The notes: generated by a model from the sequence alone, not told the origin. Positions 1 through 7,534 are shown, counted from the first letter of the stretch. The stretch is DNA of 24,475 bases from an uncultured Oscillospiraceae bacterium (GCA_910579725.1 CAJTUD010000041.1:1-24475), one strand, 5' to 3'. A program made the numbers and translations.

Positions 1-195
1 GTTGGACGTCTTTAGCGCCTCCGCAATGGGGCCAATATTGCGGCCATCCGGAAACGCTTCCAACAGGGCTTCCAACGGCGTATTGGGGGTAAACCGCACC
101 TTATGTGTCCAGTCGATGGAGCACCCTCCATCGGGTACGACAGCCACAGTAAGCACACCTGGATTTTCTTCCAGTTTGCAAAATCCACTGGATAA
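1..195 (-). pseudogene. possible gene fragment running off the left edge
   Basis: On the minus strand a 65-codon open frame runs from a TAG at 196-198 to the window edge and reads like real protein (for example VLTVAVVPDGG and PLEALLEAFPDGRNIGPIAEAL). No ATG start is present. GTG at 156-154 is the only plausible internal start, with a poor Shine-Dalgarno sequence. A second minus frame reads MVHPLLEVLLENLRF just upstream, so a frameshifted or decayed gene is possible. The plus strand is also open from 2 to 250 and ends 7 nt before a good plus-strand terminator, so the coding strand is not certain. I recognise no family. Confidence 0.3.
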
Positions 196-256
196 CTATT
201 CCGAAACCTCAAATTTTCTAAGAGAACTTCTAACAGTGGATGAACCATAAAGAGAA

Positions 257-290
257 GGAGCGTCAGCCCGCAAGCTGGCACTCCTTTTTT
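257..290 (+). terminator. Rho-independent terminator
   Basis: Arms 257-267 and 274-284 pair over 11 positions with one mismatch and one G-U, around a 6-nt loop. Six T follow at 285-290. The hairpin is preceded by a less perfect tract that is pyrimidine-rich when read on the minus strand, so it may also work weakly in that direction. It would end transcripts entering from the left. Confidence 0.6.
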
Positions 291-685
291 GCCGTATTCA
301 CCTGTTGGCACAAAGGCTGGGCATTTTCGCCTAAAACTTCTAAATGGGGCTTGCATTTTCCCCGCGCATAGGCTAAAATCATGGTGGAAGCATAAATGCG
401 GCAGGCTGGGAGGTGCTGGTAACACCATCCCAGCCCTGCGCGAGTGACGTGACCACTCAACACAGCAATCTCTTAGGATTGTACCACAGGCTCATTATAT
501 CCATTTTCTATCCGTTTTTCAAGGGGGAATGGGTGTAGTGCGCTGTGTTCGCATTGATTTATCAAGGCGGTGTTGGGTTTTTTGAAACTCGACGCCGCTT
601 TTATGTTTCCAGCAGGGGCAAAAGGCGGGGGAGCCGTCCCCCGCCGCCGCCTGTTGGACAACATTTTATAAGGAGAGAAACGGAC
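291..685. other. intergenic stretch, no convincing gene
   Basis: About 395 nt between a plus-strand terminator and the SLH gene. Short open frames occur on both strands (a minus one spans about 263-463) but none has a ribosome site plus a recognisable product. I see no confident sigma-A promoter for the SLH gene. A GC hairpin at 624-645 and the SLH ribosome site at 671-677 lie at the right end. The stretch looks like remnant accessory DNA. Confidence 0.4.
624..645 (+). repeat. GC hairpin in the leader of the SLH gene
   Basis: Arms GGCGGGGG (624-631) and CCCCCGCC (638-645) form a perfect 8-bp stem with a 6-nt loop. No T-run follows, so it is not a standard terminator. The same two 8-mers recur in opposite order in the terminator after the gene (1847-1854 and 1869-1876). 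Confidence 0.6.
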
Positions 686-1834
686 ATGAAAAAAATCTCG
701 GCATTTTTCCTCGCGCTGGCCCTGTGTTTTGGGCTGGCTGTCCCGGCGTTCGCGGCGGATGGGGGCGCATACCTCTCGTCCAAAGCGCCGAAAAATTCCG
801 GCACCATTTTTCTATCGCAGAGAATGGCTATAAAGCTCGTTGGCTTTGCGCGGTCTGGCAGCAACAACACCCATATCACCTATGGAACCTTTCAGGACTG
901 TGGGGATAGCGGTTATGTGAAACTTGCTCCTAAAGGGGTAGACATTGTTGTAAGTGGCGTTAAATCCGCAGACGAGATTAGGCTTTGTGCTTTCACTGCC
1001 GCAAATCTGGAAGACGGCCCCTTTGAGGAGGGGCAATTTAAGGATTTGCCCGGAGGCGCGTATCTTTTCGCTCGACTGTTTGTCCAGGAATCCGGGAAGG
1101 ATATTTCCATTTTGCCTCTCAATACTGATGACCCGATGGAGTTTGAATATGATGACCCGAAAGACGGAAAAACTCTTGTGGCGGGGAACATTACCCCCAC
1201 AGATGCTGGTTTTCAGGCCAACGGGGACGGAGATGTTGTTCTCAACTCTGAGCGTCTGTATGAGCTGCTGGACGAGGGTGATTTGCTGCAAGTCATAGTG
1301 GGAAACAGTTTCTGGCTGTATCGGCTTTCTGGCGACCCCCTCCTGGTTTCCGATGTGTTTACCGATGTCGATACCGGAACGTGGGTTAGTGACCCCGTGG
1401 CCTGGGCTCTGATGAGTGACATTACCAACGGCACTGCGGAGGACAAATTCTCTCCCGCGCAGAACTGCACCCAGGCTCAAATTTTGACTTTCCTCTATCG
1501 TGCGGCCCGTGAGGAGCAGGTTGAATCCTCGTCTGAAGATATGGAACTGGCGGTTCAGTGGGCGCGGGAGAAAGGCATAATTGATGATAGTTTTGACGGC
1601 AACACGCCCTGCACCCGCGCAACCGCCGTCAGCTACATTTGGCAAGCCTTTGACAAGCCTAACGCACAGGCCAGCAGTTTTACCGATGTACCCACGGATG
1701 CCTCCTATGGTTATGCGGTGGATTGGGCCGTTGAAAAGGGCGTGACCAACGGCACCAGCGATACCGATTTCTCTCCCGATAAGGTGTGCAATCGGGGCGA
1801 AATCGTGACATTCCTTTACCGGGCCTACAATTAA
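686..1834 (+). CDS. secreted S-layer homology (SLH) domain protein
   Basis: A 382-residue exported protein, probably held on the cell wall by its SLH repeats. The start is ATG 686, because AGGAGAG (671-677) lies just upstream and the product begins with a classic signal peptide: MKK, a hydrophobic core, and an AFA cleavage site near residue 23. The frame is open further upstream to 545, but that extension would bury the signal. Residues about 25-224 form a domain I do not recognise. Three SLH-type repeats follow at about 225-275, 284-325 and 332-382. The first and third are clear (FTDV, then W/A-rich helix, NGT, FSP, FLYRA); the middle one is degenerate. SLH repeats in Firmicutes usually bind pyruvylated wall polymers. 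The gene stands alone, closed by its own terminator. Confidence 0.85.
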   Translation: MKKISAFFLALALCFGLAVPAFAADGGAYLSSKAPKNSGTIFLSQRMAIKLVGFARSGSNNTHITYGTFQDCGDSGYVKLAPKGVDIVVSGVKSADEIRLCAFTAANLEDGPFEEGQFKDLPGGAYLFARLFVQESGKDISILPLNTDDPMEFEYDDPKDGKTLVAGNITPTDAGFQANGDGDVVLNSERLYELLDEGDLLQVIVGNSFWLYRLSGDPLLVSDVFTDVDTGTWVSDPVAWALMSDITNGTAEDKFSPAQNCTQAQILTFLYRAAREEQVESSSEDMELAVQWAREKGIIDDSFDGNTPCTRATAVSYIWQAFDKPNAQASSFTDVPTDASYGYAVDWAVEKGVTNGTSDTDFSPDKVCNRGEIVTFLYRAYN

Positions 1835-1886
1835 AAAAGCCTTTTGCCCCCGCCGTTCAAATGAGAATGGCGGGGGTGCTTTTTTG
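1833..1886 (+). terminator. Rho-independent terminator after the SLH gene
   Basis: CCCCCGCC (1847-1854) pairs with GGCGGGGG (1869-1876) around a 14-nt loop. A run of T follows (1880-1885). An A-rich run at 1833-1838 precedes it, so it may also end minus-strand transcripts. Confidence 0.85.
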
Positions 1887-1985
1887 TAATTAAAGTGGCT
1901 GTGTGCGGTTGACGGGACAGGGTGGCCCGCCACGGGTGGAGCATGGGCGGTTTTCGTTCCCCTGGCATAAGGCGGGGCCCCCTTA

Positions 1986-2492
1986 TCATCGGATATGACG
2001 GAACTGGGTGACGAGCCGGTCCGCTGCCCTGCGGAGAGAGCTGCGGCCATCTTTGGACAGGACGACGCCTGACGCCCCGGCGACCGCTTCGGCCACCTGC
2101 GGAATGCTCATGCCGTCCGTATAGATTTTGAACTCCGTAATGTCCGTACAGAAGGCGCTGGTGCATCTGTCAATCTGCCGGGCCGCCCAGGACCGACGGC
2201 TTTCCAGTCTGGAAGCCAGCCGCTTGAGCAGGGTTTCCTTTTCCGCCCACAAAATGAAGTGCCGCACCTCGTGCTCCTCTGACAGCGCCCCAATGATCTC
2301 ATCATAGTATGCTCTGTTTGTCACCGTCATGGGAACGATAACGTCTCCCTCGTAACGCCGGGCGATATAGGAGAGCATTTCCAGATTAAAGGCGCGCCAC
2401 ATGGGATAGTCCTGAAAGTCACTGGCGCGGATAGACGGGGGCACATTTTCACGGATAAAAAATCCGATGTTCTCCGGGTCGTACACATAGGA
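1986..2492 (-). pseudogene. tmrB: TmrB-like ATP-binding protein, 5' truncated (P-loop lost)
   Basis: The reading frame matches the TmrB tunicamycin-resistance / small AAA kinase-like family from SYVYDPENIGF to the normal C-terminus (SLRRAADRL then FRHIR). Conserved blocks are seen in order: DFQDYPMWRAFN, IVPMT, YYDEIIG, KETLLKRL and SWAARQIDRC. Family members begin with about 25 further residues carrying a GSGKT-type P-loop. No frame in the 90 nt upstream (2493-2588) encodes one. The matching frame continues back only to a TAA near 2550 with unrelated sequence. The only possible starts are GTG 2486 or an ATG inside the domain, without a good ribosome site. A different frame in the same junction reads like a piece of another protein (QTDPNHLYYEQKYAF). 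I infer a deletion that joined two fragments, leaving this gene without nucleotide binding. Confidence 0.75.
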
Positions 2493-2588
2493 GCGGGGAA
2501 AGCATACTTTTGCTCGTAGTAAAGGTGATTCGGATCTGTTTGAAAATTATCAGCGCCCCCAACCAGCGGGCCTTTTCAAATAAGAGGC

Positions 2589-3149
2589 TCAAACCAGTTT
2601 TTCCACGTCCACCAGTTCCCCCTCCGCCCAGCGGCACCGGAATCCGCCACCGTTGGGGGCTTGCCAGAAGTAGAACTGGTGGCTGGGTTCCAGGGCCTCC
2701 AGCAGCGCCATAATGGTCCCCCCATGAACCACCAGTGCAATTCGGTCCTCCGGCCCGTGGCGCTCCACGATGGACAGAAACGCCCCGACAACCCGCCGCC
2801 GGACCTGTTCCCCGCTTTCCCCACCGGGAGGCGGAACCCCTCCGGCGCTGTCCAGCCACGCCTGATAGGCGGGGTCCTCCTTCAGTTCCTCGTAGGTGTG
2901 CCCTTCAAACGTCCCGAAGGAGGTTTCCTGCAGACCGGGCACAGCCTCCTGCCCCATGTCCGGATACAGCAGCGCCGCCGTTTCCCGGCAGCGGCGCATG
3001 GGGGAAACGTACAGCCGGTCCGCTTCAGGGGGATGAATTCCCGTCAGCTCCTCCCTGCCCTGGGGACAGAGCGGCTGGTCGGTCAAGCCAATGTACCGCC
3101 GCTCCAGATTGCCCTGGGTCTTTCCATGGCGGATAAGAAAAACTGTCAT
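2589..3149 (-). CDS. cobC: histidine phosphatase, probable alpha-ribazole phosphatase
   Basis: A 186-residue phosphoglycerate-mutase-like phosphatase. The N-terminal motif LIRHGKT (residues 5-11) holds the phosphoacceptor histidine, and LVVHGGTIMALLE carries the second catalytic histidine. SPMRRCRETA and ETSFGTFEGHTYEEL are typical of the CobC/PhpB branch. CobC removes the 5' phosphate of alpha-ribazole phosphate or of cobalamin phosphate in late B12 assembly. The family is broad and hard to assign by sequence alone, but the gene is last in an operon with cobU and cobS, which supports the assignment. Its ATG overlaps the cobU stop as ATGA (3149-3146), so translation is probably coupled. Confidence 0.88.
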   Translation of the reverse strand: MTVFLIRHGKTQGNLERRYIGLTDQPLCPQGREELTGIHPPEADRLYVSPMRRCRETAALLYPDMGQEAVPGLQETSFGTFEGHTYEELKEDPAYQAWLDSAGGVPPPGGESGEQVRRRVVGAFLSIVERHGPEDRIALVVHGGTIMALLEALEPSHQFYFWQAPNGGGFRCRWAEGELVDVEKLV

Positions 3150-3490
3150 TTGAGCCGCGTCCCCAATCCGCAGTGCACCCGGTACACCGCCTCCGCTTCC
3201 TCCGCCAGATGGCAGCAGATCCGCCCTACCTGTTCCCGCCAGACCCGGTCAGCCCGGTCCATGGGCGTCACGCCGCAGCCCACCTCGTCGCAGATGATGA
3301 CGCCCCCGGGATGCGCGGCGCACCATGCATCCGCCGCCTCCCGGGCCTCCGGCGTATGCCGGACTACCTCCTGGAAGCCGTAAACGCAGTCCTCTGGTCC
3401 CAGCCGTCCCTCGCTCCAGGAGGAAACACCCAGCTGCCGCCGGGCAAAGTCCAGCTTCCCCTGGCTCATGCCTCCGATAATCAGGACCAC
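3146..3490 (-). CDS. cobU: CobU-like adenosylcobinamide kinase/guanylyltransferase, short form
   Basis: The start is GTG 3490, chosen because a purine-rich AAAGGGGGG site lies about 7 nt upstream and the frame then begins MVLIIGG. It overlaps the end of cobS by 10 nt. An upstream ATG at 3559 would add a low-complexity Gly-rich stretch and is less likely. The product is 114 residues, against about 170-180 for classical CobU. It keeps the N-terminal strand and a P-loop-like GGMSQGKL (6-13), then the C-terminal signature DEVGCGVTPMDRADRVWREQ and the ending CGLGTRLK. The central part with the usual guanylylation histidine region is missing, and the P-loop ends GKL instead of GKS/T. Classical CobU phosphorylates adenosylcobinamide and then attaches GMP. 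Shortened clostridial versions may exist; whether both activities survive here cannot be read from sequence. Confidence 0.8.
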   Translation of the reverse strand: MVLIIGGMSQGKLDFARRQLGVSSWSEGRLGPEDCVYGFQEVVRHTPEAREAADAWCAAHPGGVIICDEVGCGVTPMDRADRVWREQVGRICCHLAEEAEAVYRVHCGLGTRLK

Positions 3491-4263
3491 AGGTCCGCCC
3501 CCCTTTCCGCCAGTACCGCTGCCAGAAGCATCACCAGCTCGCACACTTGCAAAAACCATCCCGCCAAGTCACCGGTAAACCCGCCAAACTGTTTTAAGGC
3601 GACAGCCTTATATACAAAATAGAAGCACACCGCCACCGCCAGCGCCGCCAGCCCGGGAAGCAGCTCCCCCCACAGCCAGACCGTCCCCGCCCATACAAGC
3701 AGATATGCGCCCAGCACCCACCAGGGAAACCGGCTGCTCTTCTTCAGGCTGGCCCCCATGCCTGACCGGGGGCCGGACAGGGGACGTGCGGAGGGCAGTC
3801 GCTCTATGGCCAGGGCGCTGAAGCTCCGGCTGAGGACAAAGCATGCGGCAACCGTCGCTCCGCTCTCCAGCTCCGTGAGCAGGCCAAAATACAGCGCAAA
3901 CCATACACAGCACCAGATCACCGCAAAGGCCCCGGCGCTGGAATCCTTCAGAATCAACAGCTTTTTTTCCCGAGGCGCGTGAGAGGCCAGCGCGTCCACG
4001 GTATCGCAGTAACCGTCCAGATGGATGCCTCCGGTGACAATTGCGGGCAGTGCCGTCAGCACCGTCGCCCGCAGTACGTCCCCCAGCTCCAGCAGCCGGC
4101 ACAGCGCATCCGCGCCCCAGAAAGCCGCCCCCACCGCCGCTCCCACCAAGGGGAAAAATGCCAAGGTATGCCGCATATTTTCCTCGCTCCACTCCACCTG
4201 AGGCATAGGAATGCGGGAATAGGTGGAAAAGGCGATGGCGCAGGATGATGCTAGATGCTTCAT
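3481..4263 (-). CDS. cobS: adenosylcobinamide-GDP ribazoletransferase (cobalamin synthase)
   Basis: A 260-residue polytopic membrane protein that joins adenosylcobinamide-GDP to alpha-ribazole (or its phosphate), the last ring-assembly step of B12. Family hallmarks seen are FSTYSRIPMPQVEW near the N-terminus, the conserved GGIHLDGYCDTVDAL with acidic residues in the active site, RSFSALAIERLP, and GGFTGDLAG near the C-terminus. Several hydrophobic helices follow residue 60. Start ATG 4263 has GGGAGGA about 8 nt upstream; a longer frame to 4302 lacks a ribosome site. First gene of cobS-cobU-cobC. No complete corrin-ring pathway is visible, so the operon suits salvage or late assembly. Confidence 0.95.
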   Translation of the reverse strand: MKHLASSCAIAFSTYSRIPMPQVEWSEENMRHTLAFFPLVGAAVGAAFWGADALCRLLELGDVLRATVLTALPAIVTGGIHLDGYCDTVDALASHAPREKKLLILKDSSAGAFAVIWCCVWFALYFGLLTELESGATVAACFVLSRSFSALAIERLPSARPLSGPRSGMGASLKKSSRFPWWVLGAYLLVWAGTVWLWGELLPGLAALAVAVCFYFVYKAVALKQFGGFTGDLAGWFLQVCELVMLLAAVLAERGADLWS

Positions 4264-4292
4264 AAGCTTGTCCTCCCTCTCTTTTCCGGAAA

Positions 4293-4321
4293 AGAATAGC
4301 ACATTTTTCTCCGCTTTGCAA
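4293..4321 (-). promoter_or_regulatory. sigma-A promoter of cobS-cobU-cobC
   Basis: On the minus strand TTGCAA (4321-4316), a 17-nt spacer and TATTCT (4298-4293) precede cobS. The expected start lies near 4286, leaving a leader of only about 23 nt. That is too short for a cobalamin riboswitch. Confidence 0.7.
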
Positions 4322-4334
4322 GCGGGCGGCCCGC
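4311..4334. repeat. two adjacent palindromes between divergent promoters
   Basis: CCGCTT-TGC-AAGCGG (4311-4325) overlaps the -35 box of the cobS promoter. GCGGGC-G-GCCCGC (4322-4334) is a perfect 6-1-6 palindrome right beside it. They could be an operator controlling cobS, but no regulator is identified. Confidence 0.4.
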
Positions 4335-4380
4335 AGGAATGTCATTTCTCCCAAAACGTTCAAAAACGAACAAGTTGTTG

Positions 4381-4409
4381 GTGACAAATTCTGCGGACTG
4401 TGCTATACT
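4381..4409 (+). promoter_or_regulatory. sigma-A promoter of the MATE gene
   Basis: GTGACA (4381-4386), a 17-nt spacer and TATACT (4404-4409), with an extended -10 TG at 4401-4402. It lies inside the longer open frame that begins at 4339, which argues for a downstream translation start. Confidence 0.7.
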
Positions 4410-4452
4410 CTCTCCTGTCGGGCCCGCTTCGGTCCGGGAAAGGAACATGGAT

Positions 4453-5841
4453 ATGAACAACCAACATAGCGCGGACGTCTCCCGGCAGCTGGCCGCCGCG
4501 CCGGTGGGAAAGCTGCTGCTGAAGCTGGCCGCGCCCACGGTGGTGGCCCAGCTGGTCAATCTGCTCTACAATATTGTGGACCGGATCTATATCGGTCATA
4601 TGCCGGATGTTGGCCGGGTCGCCCTGACGGGAATCGGCCTGTGCTTTCCGGTGCTCTGCCTCACCGGCGCGTTCACCATGCTGATCGCCCAGGGGGGAGC
4701 GCCCCGGGCGGCCATCGCCATGGGCGAGGGGGATGATGCCCGGGCGGAGAGAATCATGGGCAGCTGCTTCACCTGTCTGATTATCGCATCGCTGGCGCTG
4801 ACAGGAGTGTTCTGGGCTTTTGGAGAGCCGCTGCTGTGGATCTTCGGGTGCAGCCAGGAGACGATTCTATACGCGCTGCCGTATATGCGGATCTATTCCA
4901 GCGGCTCCGTGTTTGTCATGATGGCCCTGGGGATGAACCTGTTCGTCACCACCCAGGGATTTACCACCGTCAGCATGCGGACGGTGCTCATTGGCGCCGT
5001 CAGCAACATCATTCTGGACCCTATTTTCATCTATGGCCTCCACATGGGCGTCCATGGGGCGGCCTTGGCCACAGTACTGTCCCAGGCGATTTCCGGCATT
5101 TGGGTGGTGCGGTTTCTCATGGGGGAGAAGAGCACGCTGCGGCTGCGGCGGGAGTGCCTGCGCCCCAGCTGGAGGATCATGGCGCCAGTGCTGGCGCTGG
5201 GTGTGTCCCCCTTCATCATGCAGAGCACCGAGGCGCTGCTGAACATCTCCTTCAACGCCTCTCTCCAGCGCTATGGCGGGGATGTGGCGGTGGGGGCCAT
5301 GACCATTGCCAGCACAGTGCTGCAAATGGTGTGGATTCCCTCCCAGGGCCTGGGGCAGGGAGCTCAGCCCATCATCAGCTACAACTACGGCGCCCGGAAC
5401 GCCAAACGGGTGAAAGAGGCGTTTTTTGCCCTGCTGAAGGCCAGCTGCACGCTGATGATGACCTTCTGGCTTCTGGTGGAGCTGTTTCCCCAGGCGTTCA
5501 TCCGGATTTTTAACAGTGATCCGGCGCTGATGGACACGGCGGTGTGGACGCTGCGGGTCTATGTAGCGTCTCTGGGCCTCTTTGGCATCCAACTGACAGT
5601 ACAGCAGACCTTTATGTCCATCGGGAAGGCGAAAGCATCCCTATTTATCGCCTGCCTGCGAAAGATAATCCTGCTGATTCCTCTGATCTTCCTTCTGCCC
5701 CGCTTCTTTGAGAACAAGGTTCTGGCCGTATTTCTGGCAGAGCCGGTGAGCGATCTGATTTCCATCGCTGCATCGGCGGTGACATTTTTCTTTGTATTCC
5801 GTTCCGCCATGGCGAAGCTGGAACAGGATCCGCAGCAATAG
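4453..5841 (+). CDS. MATE family multidrug/cation efflux protein
   Basis: About 462 residues with roughly 12 hydrophobic helices, the usual length and layout of a MATE transporter, which exports drugs or metabolites using a sodium or proton gradient. The N-terminus LLLKLAAPTVVAQLVNLLYNIVDRIYIGH is typical of the family, as are QGAQPIISYNYGARN mid-protein and ILDPIFIYGLHMGVHGAALAT. ATG 4453 is preferred because AGGA (4441-4444) is 8 nt upstream; ATG 4447, two codons earlier, would sit too close. The protein resembles the MepA/NorM-like clostridial members; the substrate is unknown. Its own promoter and terminator make it a single-gene unit, divergent from cobS. Confidence 0.93.
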   Translation: MNNQHSADVSRQLAAAPVGKLLLKLAAPTVVAQLVNLLYNIVDRIYIGHMPDVGRVALTGIGLCFPVLCLTGAFTMLIAQGGAPRAAIAMGEGDDARAERIMGSCFTCLIIASLALTGVFWAFGEPLLWIFGCSQETILYALPYMRIYSSGSVFVMMALGMNLFVTTQGFTTVSMRTVLIGAVSNIILDPIFIYGLHMGVHGAALATVLSQAISGIWVVRFLMGEKSTLRLRRECLRPSWRIMAPVLALGVSPFIMQSTEALLNISFNASLQRYGGDVAVGAMTIASTVLQMVWIPSQGLGQGAQPIISYNYGARNAKRVKEAFFALLKASCTLMMTFWLLVELFPQAFIRIFNSDPALMDTAVWTLRVYVASLGLFGIQLTVQQTFMSIGKAKASLFIACLRKIILLIPLIFLLPRFFENKVLAVFLAEPVSDLISIAASAVTFFFVFRSAMAKLEQDPQQ

Positions 5842-5877
5842 ACCGGCGTGGAGGCAGCGGTCCAAAAGAAAAACAGG

Positions 5878-5909
5878 CTGCCCGGGACCAGTTGGCCCCG
5901 GGCAGTTTT
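5878..5909 (+). terminator. Rho-independent terminator after the MATE gene
   Basis: CTGCCCGGG (5878-5886) pairs with CCCGGGCAG (5897-5905), followed by TTTT. An A-rich run (5864-5874) on the other side suggests it also ends spoIVA transcripts coming from the right. Confidence 0.8.
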
Positions 5910-5952
5910 GGTACGTCCAAGAAGATGCCTGCGCCTTCCTGACACACGGCTT

Positions 5953-7431
5953 TTACAGGATGATGCAGATCAATCCGCCGCTGCCCTCGTTGACAATCCT
6001 TTGCAGGGTCTCCTGGAACTTGAGGCGGGCGTCCATGGGCATGCGGTAGAGTTTGGCTTGCAGATCCTCGTTGACCAGCTCGTGGAAGCTGCGGCCGAAA
6101 ATATTGCTCTCCCAGATCTGGGCGGGATCGCCGGAAAACTTCTCCATAAGGTAGTTGACCATATCCTCACTCTGCTTCTCATTGCCCACAATGGGGGACA
6201 CCGTGGACTCAATGTCCACCTTGAACATATGGATGGACGGGGCGCTGGCCTTCAGCTTCACGCCATAGCGGCCACCCTGCCGCATGATCTCCGGCTCCTC
6301 CAGCAAAAGCTCCTCCATGGTGGGCATCACAATGCCGTATCCGGTTTCATACACATTGGTCAGCGCGTCGGAAACCTTGTCAAACCGGGCCTTCACCCCG
6401 GCCAGCTCCGTCAGCAGCTCCATCAGATCTCCGTCGTCCGCCACAGAGAAGCCGGACTGAGTGGAAAGCGTCTCGTAGAACAGCGTCCTTGGCAGCTGGA
6501 GCTCCGCCGAGGCCACTCCCTTCCCCAGGTCGATGGACAGCACCCGGCTCAGGGAGATGTTCTCCTGCTCCCCCATCTCCTTTACCACCGGCTCCACGTC
6601 CCGGATGTGCACCATTCTGCCGCCTCCCTCCCGGACCACTCCGTACACCGCAGCCTGAATGGGGTGCCCCACCGGCAGCGCGTCCACCCAGGCAGGTAGG
6701 AAAAAGCGCAGCTCCCGGACAGGAAATTCGTAGAGAATGGATTTAATAATGTAGGTGATGGACTCCTCTGTCAGCTCCAGACAGTTCACCGGCAGGCACT
6801 GGACGCCGAAGCGGCTTTCAATATCCCGGCTGATGCTGGCGGCCCGGCCGCCCCGAGGGTCTGTGGAGTTGAGCAGCACTACAAAGGGTTTGCCCAGCTC
6901 CTGCAATTCCGTGATGACCCGCTCCTCCGCCTCCAGGTAATCCTCCCGCGGGATATCCGTGATAGAGCCGTCGGTGGTGATAACCACGCCCACGGTGGAG
7001 TGCTCTTCAATGACCTTCCGGGTTCCGATCTCGGCGGCTTCCGCCATGGGGATCTCGTGGTCCATCCAGGGCGTCATGACCATTCTGGGCTCCCCGTCCT
7101 CGAACTGGCCCATGGCCCCCTGGACCATGTATCCTACGCTGTCGATCAGCCGCACCGCGAAGGTGGCCCCGCCGTCCAGCGTGATATCCACCGCCTCCTC
7201 GGGGACGAACTTAGGCTCCGCAGTCATAATGGTCCGGCCGCTGCCGGACTGAGGCAGCTCGTCGATGGCTCGCTCCCGGCGGTAGACGTTGTCGATGTTC
7301 GGAATGACGCAGGTTTCCATGAAGCGCTTGATAAAGGTGGATTTCCCTGTTCTCACCGGTCCCAGCACCCCTACGAACAGGGACCCGCCGGTGCGCGTGG
7401 CAATGTCCTGATAGAGATCTGAATTTGTCAT
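5953..7431 (-). CDS. spoIVA: stage IV sporulation protein A, coat-anchoring ATPase
   Basis: 492 residues, the same length as Bacillus subtilis SpoIVA. It polymerises on the forespore outer membrane using ATP and forms the platform for the coat. Visible motifs are Walker A GPVRTGKS (24-31, lysine at 30), QSGSGRTIMTAEPKFVP with T70, RLIDSVGY with D97, EIGTRKVIEEHSTVGVVITTDG, and the highly conserved C-terminus INEGSGGLI then IL. One of the two adjacent sensor threonines of B. subtilis (T71) is alanine here. Start ATG 7431 follows GGGAGGT by 5 nt; the frame is open further upstream, but an in-frame ATG 16 codons earlier is preceded by anti-Shine-Dalgarno sequence. It is monocistronic, with a sigma-E promoter. 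Partners SpoVM and SipL are encoded 1.4-3.2 kb upstream. Confidence 0.98.
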   Translation of the reverse strand: MTNSDLYQDIATRTGGSLFVGVLGPVRTGKSTFIKRFMETCVIPNIDNVYRRERAIDELPQSGSGRTIMTAEPKFVPEEAVDITLDGGATFAVRLIDSVGYMVQGAMGQFEDGEPRMVMTPWMDHEIPMAEAAEIGTRKVIEEHSTVGVVITTDGSITDIPREDYLEAEERVITELQELGKPFVVLLNSTDPRGGRAASISRDIESRFGVQCLPVNCLELTEESITYIIKSILYEFPVRELRFFLPAWVDALPVGHPIQAAVYGVVREGGGRMVHIRDVEPVVKEMGEQENISLSRVLSIDLGKGVASAELQLPRTLFYETLSTQSGFSVADDGDLMELLTELAGVKARFDKVSDALTNVYETGYGIVMPTMEELLLEEPEIMRQGGRYGVKLKASAPSIHMFKVDIESTVSPIVGNEKQSEDMVNYLMEKFSGDPAQIWESNIFGRSFHELVNEDLQAKLYRMPMDARLKFQETLQRIVNEGSGGLICIIL

Positions 7432-7442
7432 AGTTACCTCCC

Positions 7443-7490
7443 ATGCGCCGTCAGCGCATTTTTGTAAAACCTCCATGCGCGGGAGGTTTT
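7443..7490 (-). promoter_or_regulatory. two hairpins in the spoIVA leader
   Basis: In the transcript a perfect 9-bp stem (arms 7490-7482 and 7474-7466) pairs CCTCC with GGAGG. A second perfect 6-bp stem (7459-7454 with 7448-7443) ends only 2-3 nt before the true ribosome site (about 7441-7435). They could tune spoIVA translation or hide the decoy GGAGG; this is inferred from pairing only. Confidence 0.45.
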
Positions 7491-7505
7491 CCTTCTGCTG
7501 TTGTA

Positions 7506-7534
7506 ACTGTATGACAGCCTGGCCGGAAATATGC
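7506..7534 (-). promoter_or_regulatory. sigma-E type sporulation promoter of spoIVA
   Basis: On the minus strand GCATATT (7534-7528) fits the sigma-E -35 pattern KMATATT exactly. After a 14-nt spacer, CATACAGT (7513-7506) matches the -10 pattern CATACAMT at 7 of 8 positions. spoIVA is a known mother-cell sigma-E gene in bacilli and clostridia. Confidence 0.8.

Noticed and set aside
812..2050. 412-codon open frame antisense to the SLH gene
   Set aside because: It runs through the SLH gene and its terminator, has no ribosome site, and its product is compositionally random. The plus-strand gene has a signal peptide and SLH repeats.
4264..4440. cobalamin riboswitch upstream of cobS
   Set aside because: The promoter leaves only about 23 nt of leader and no B12-box-like sequence is present.
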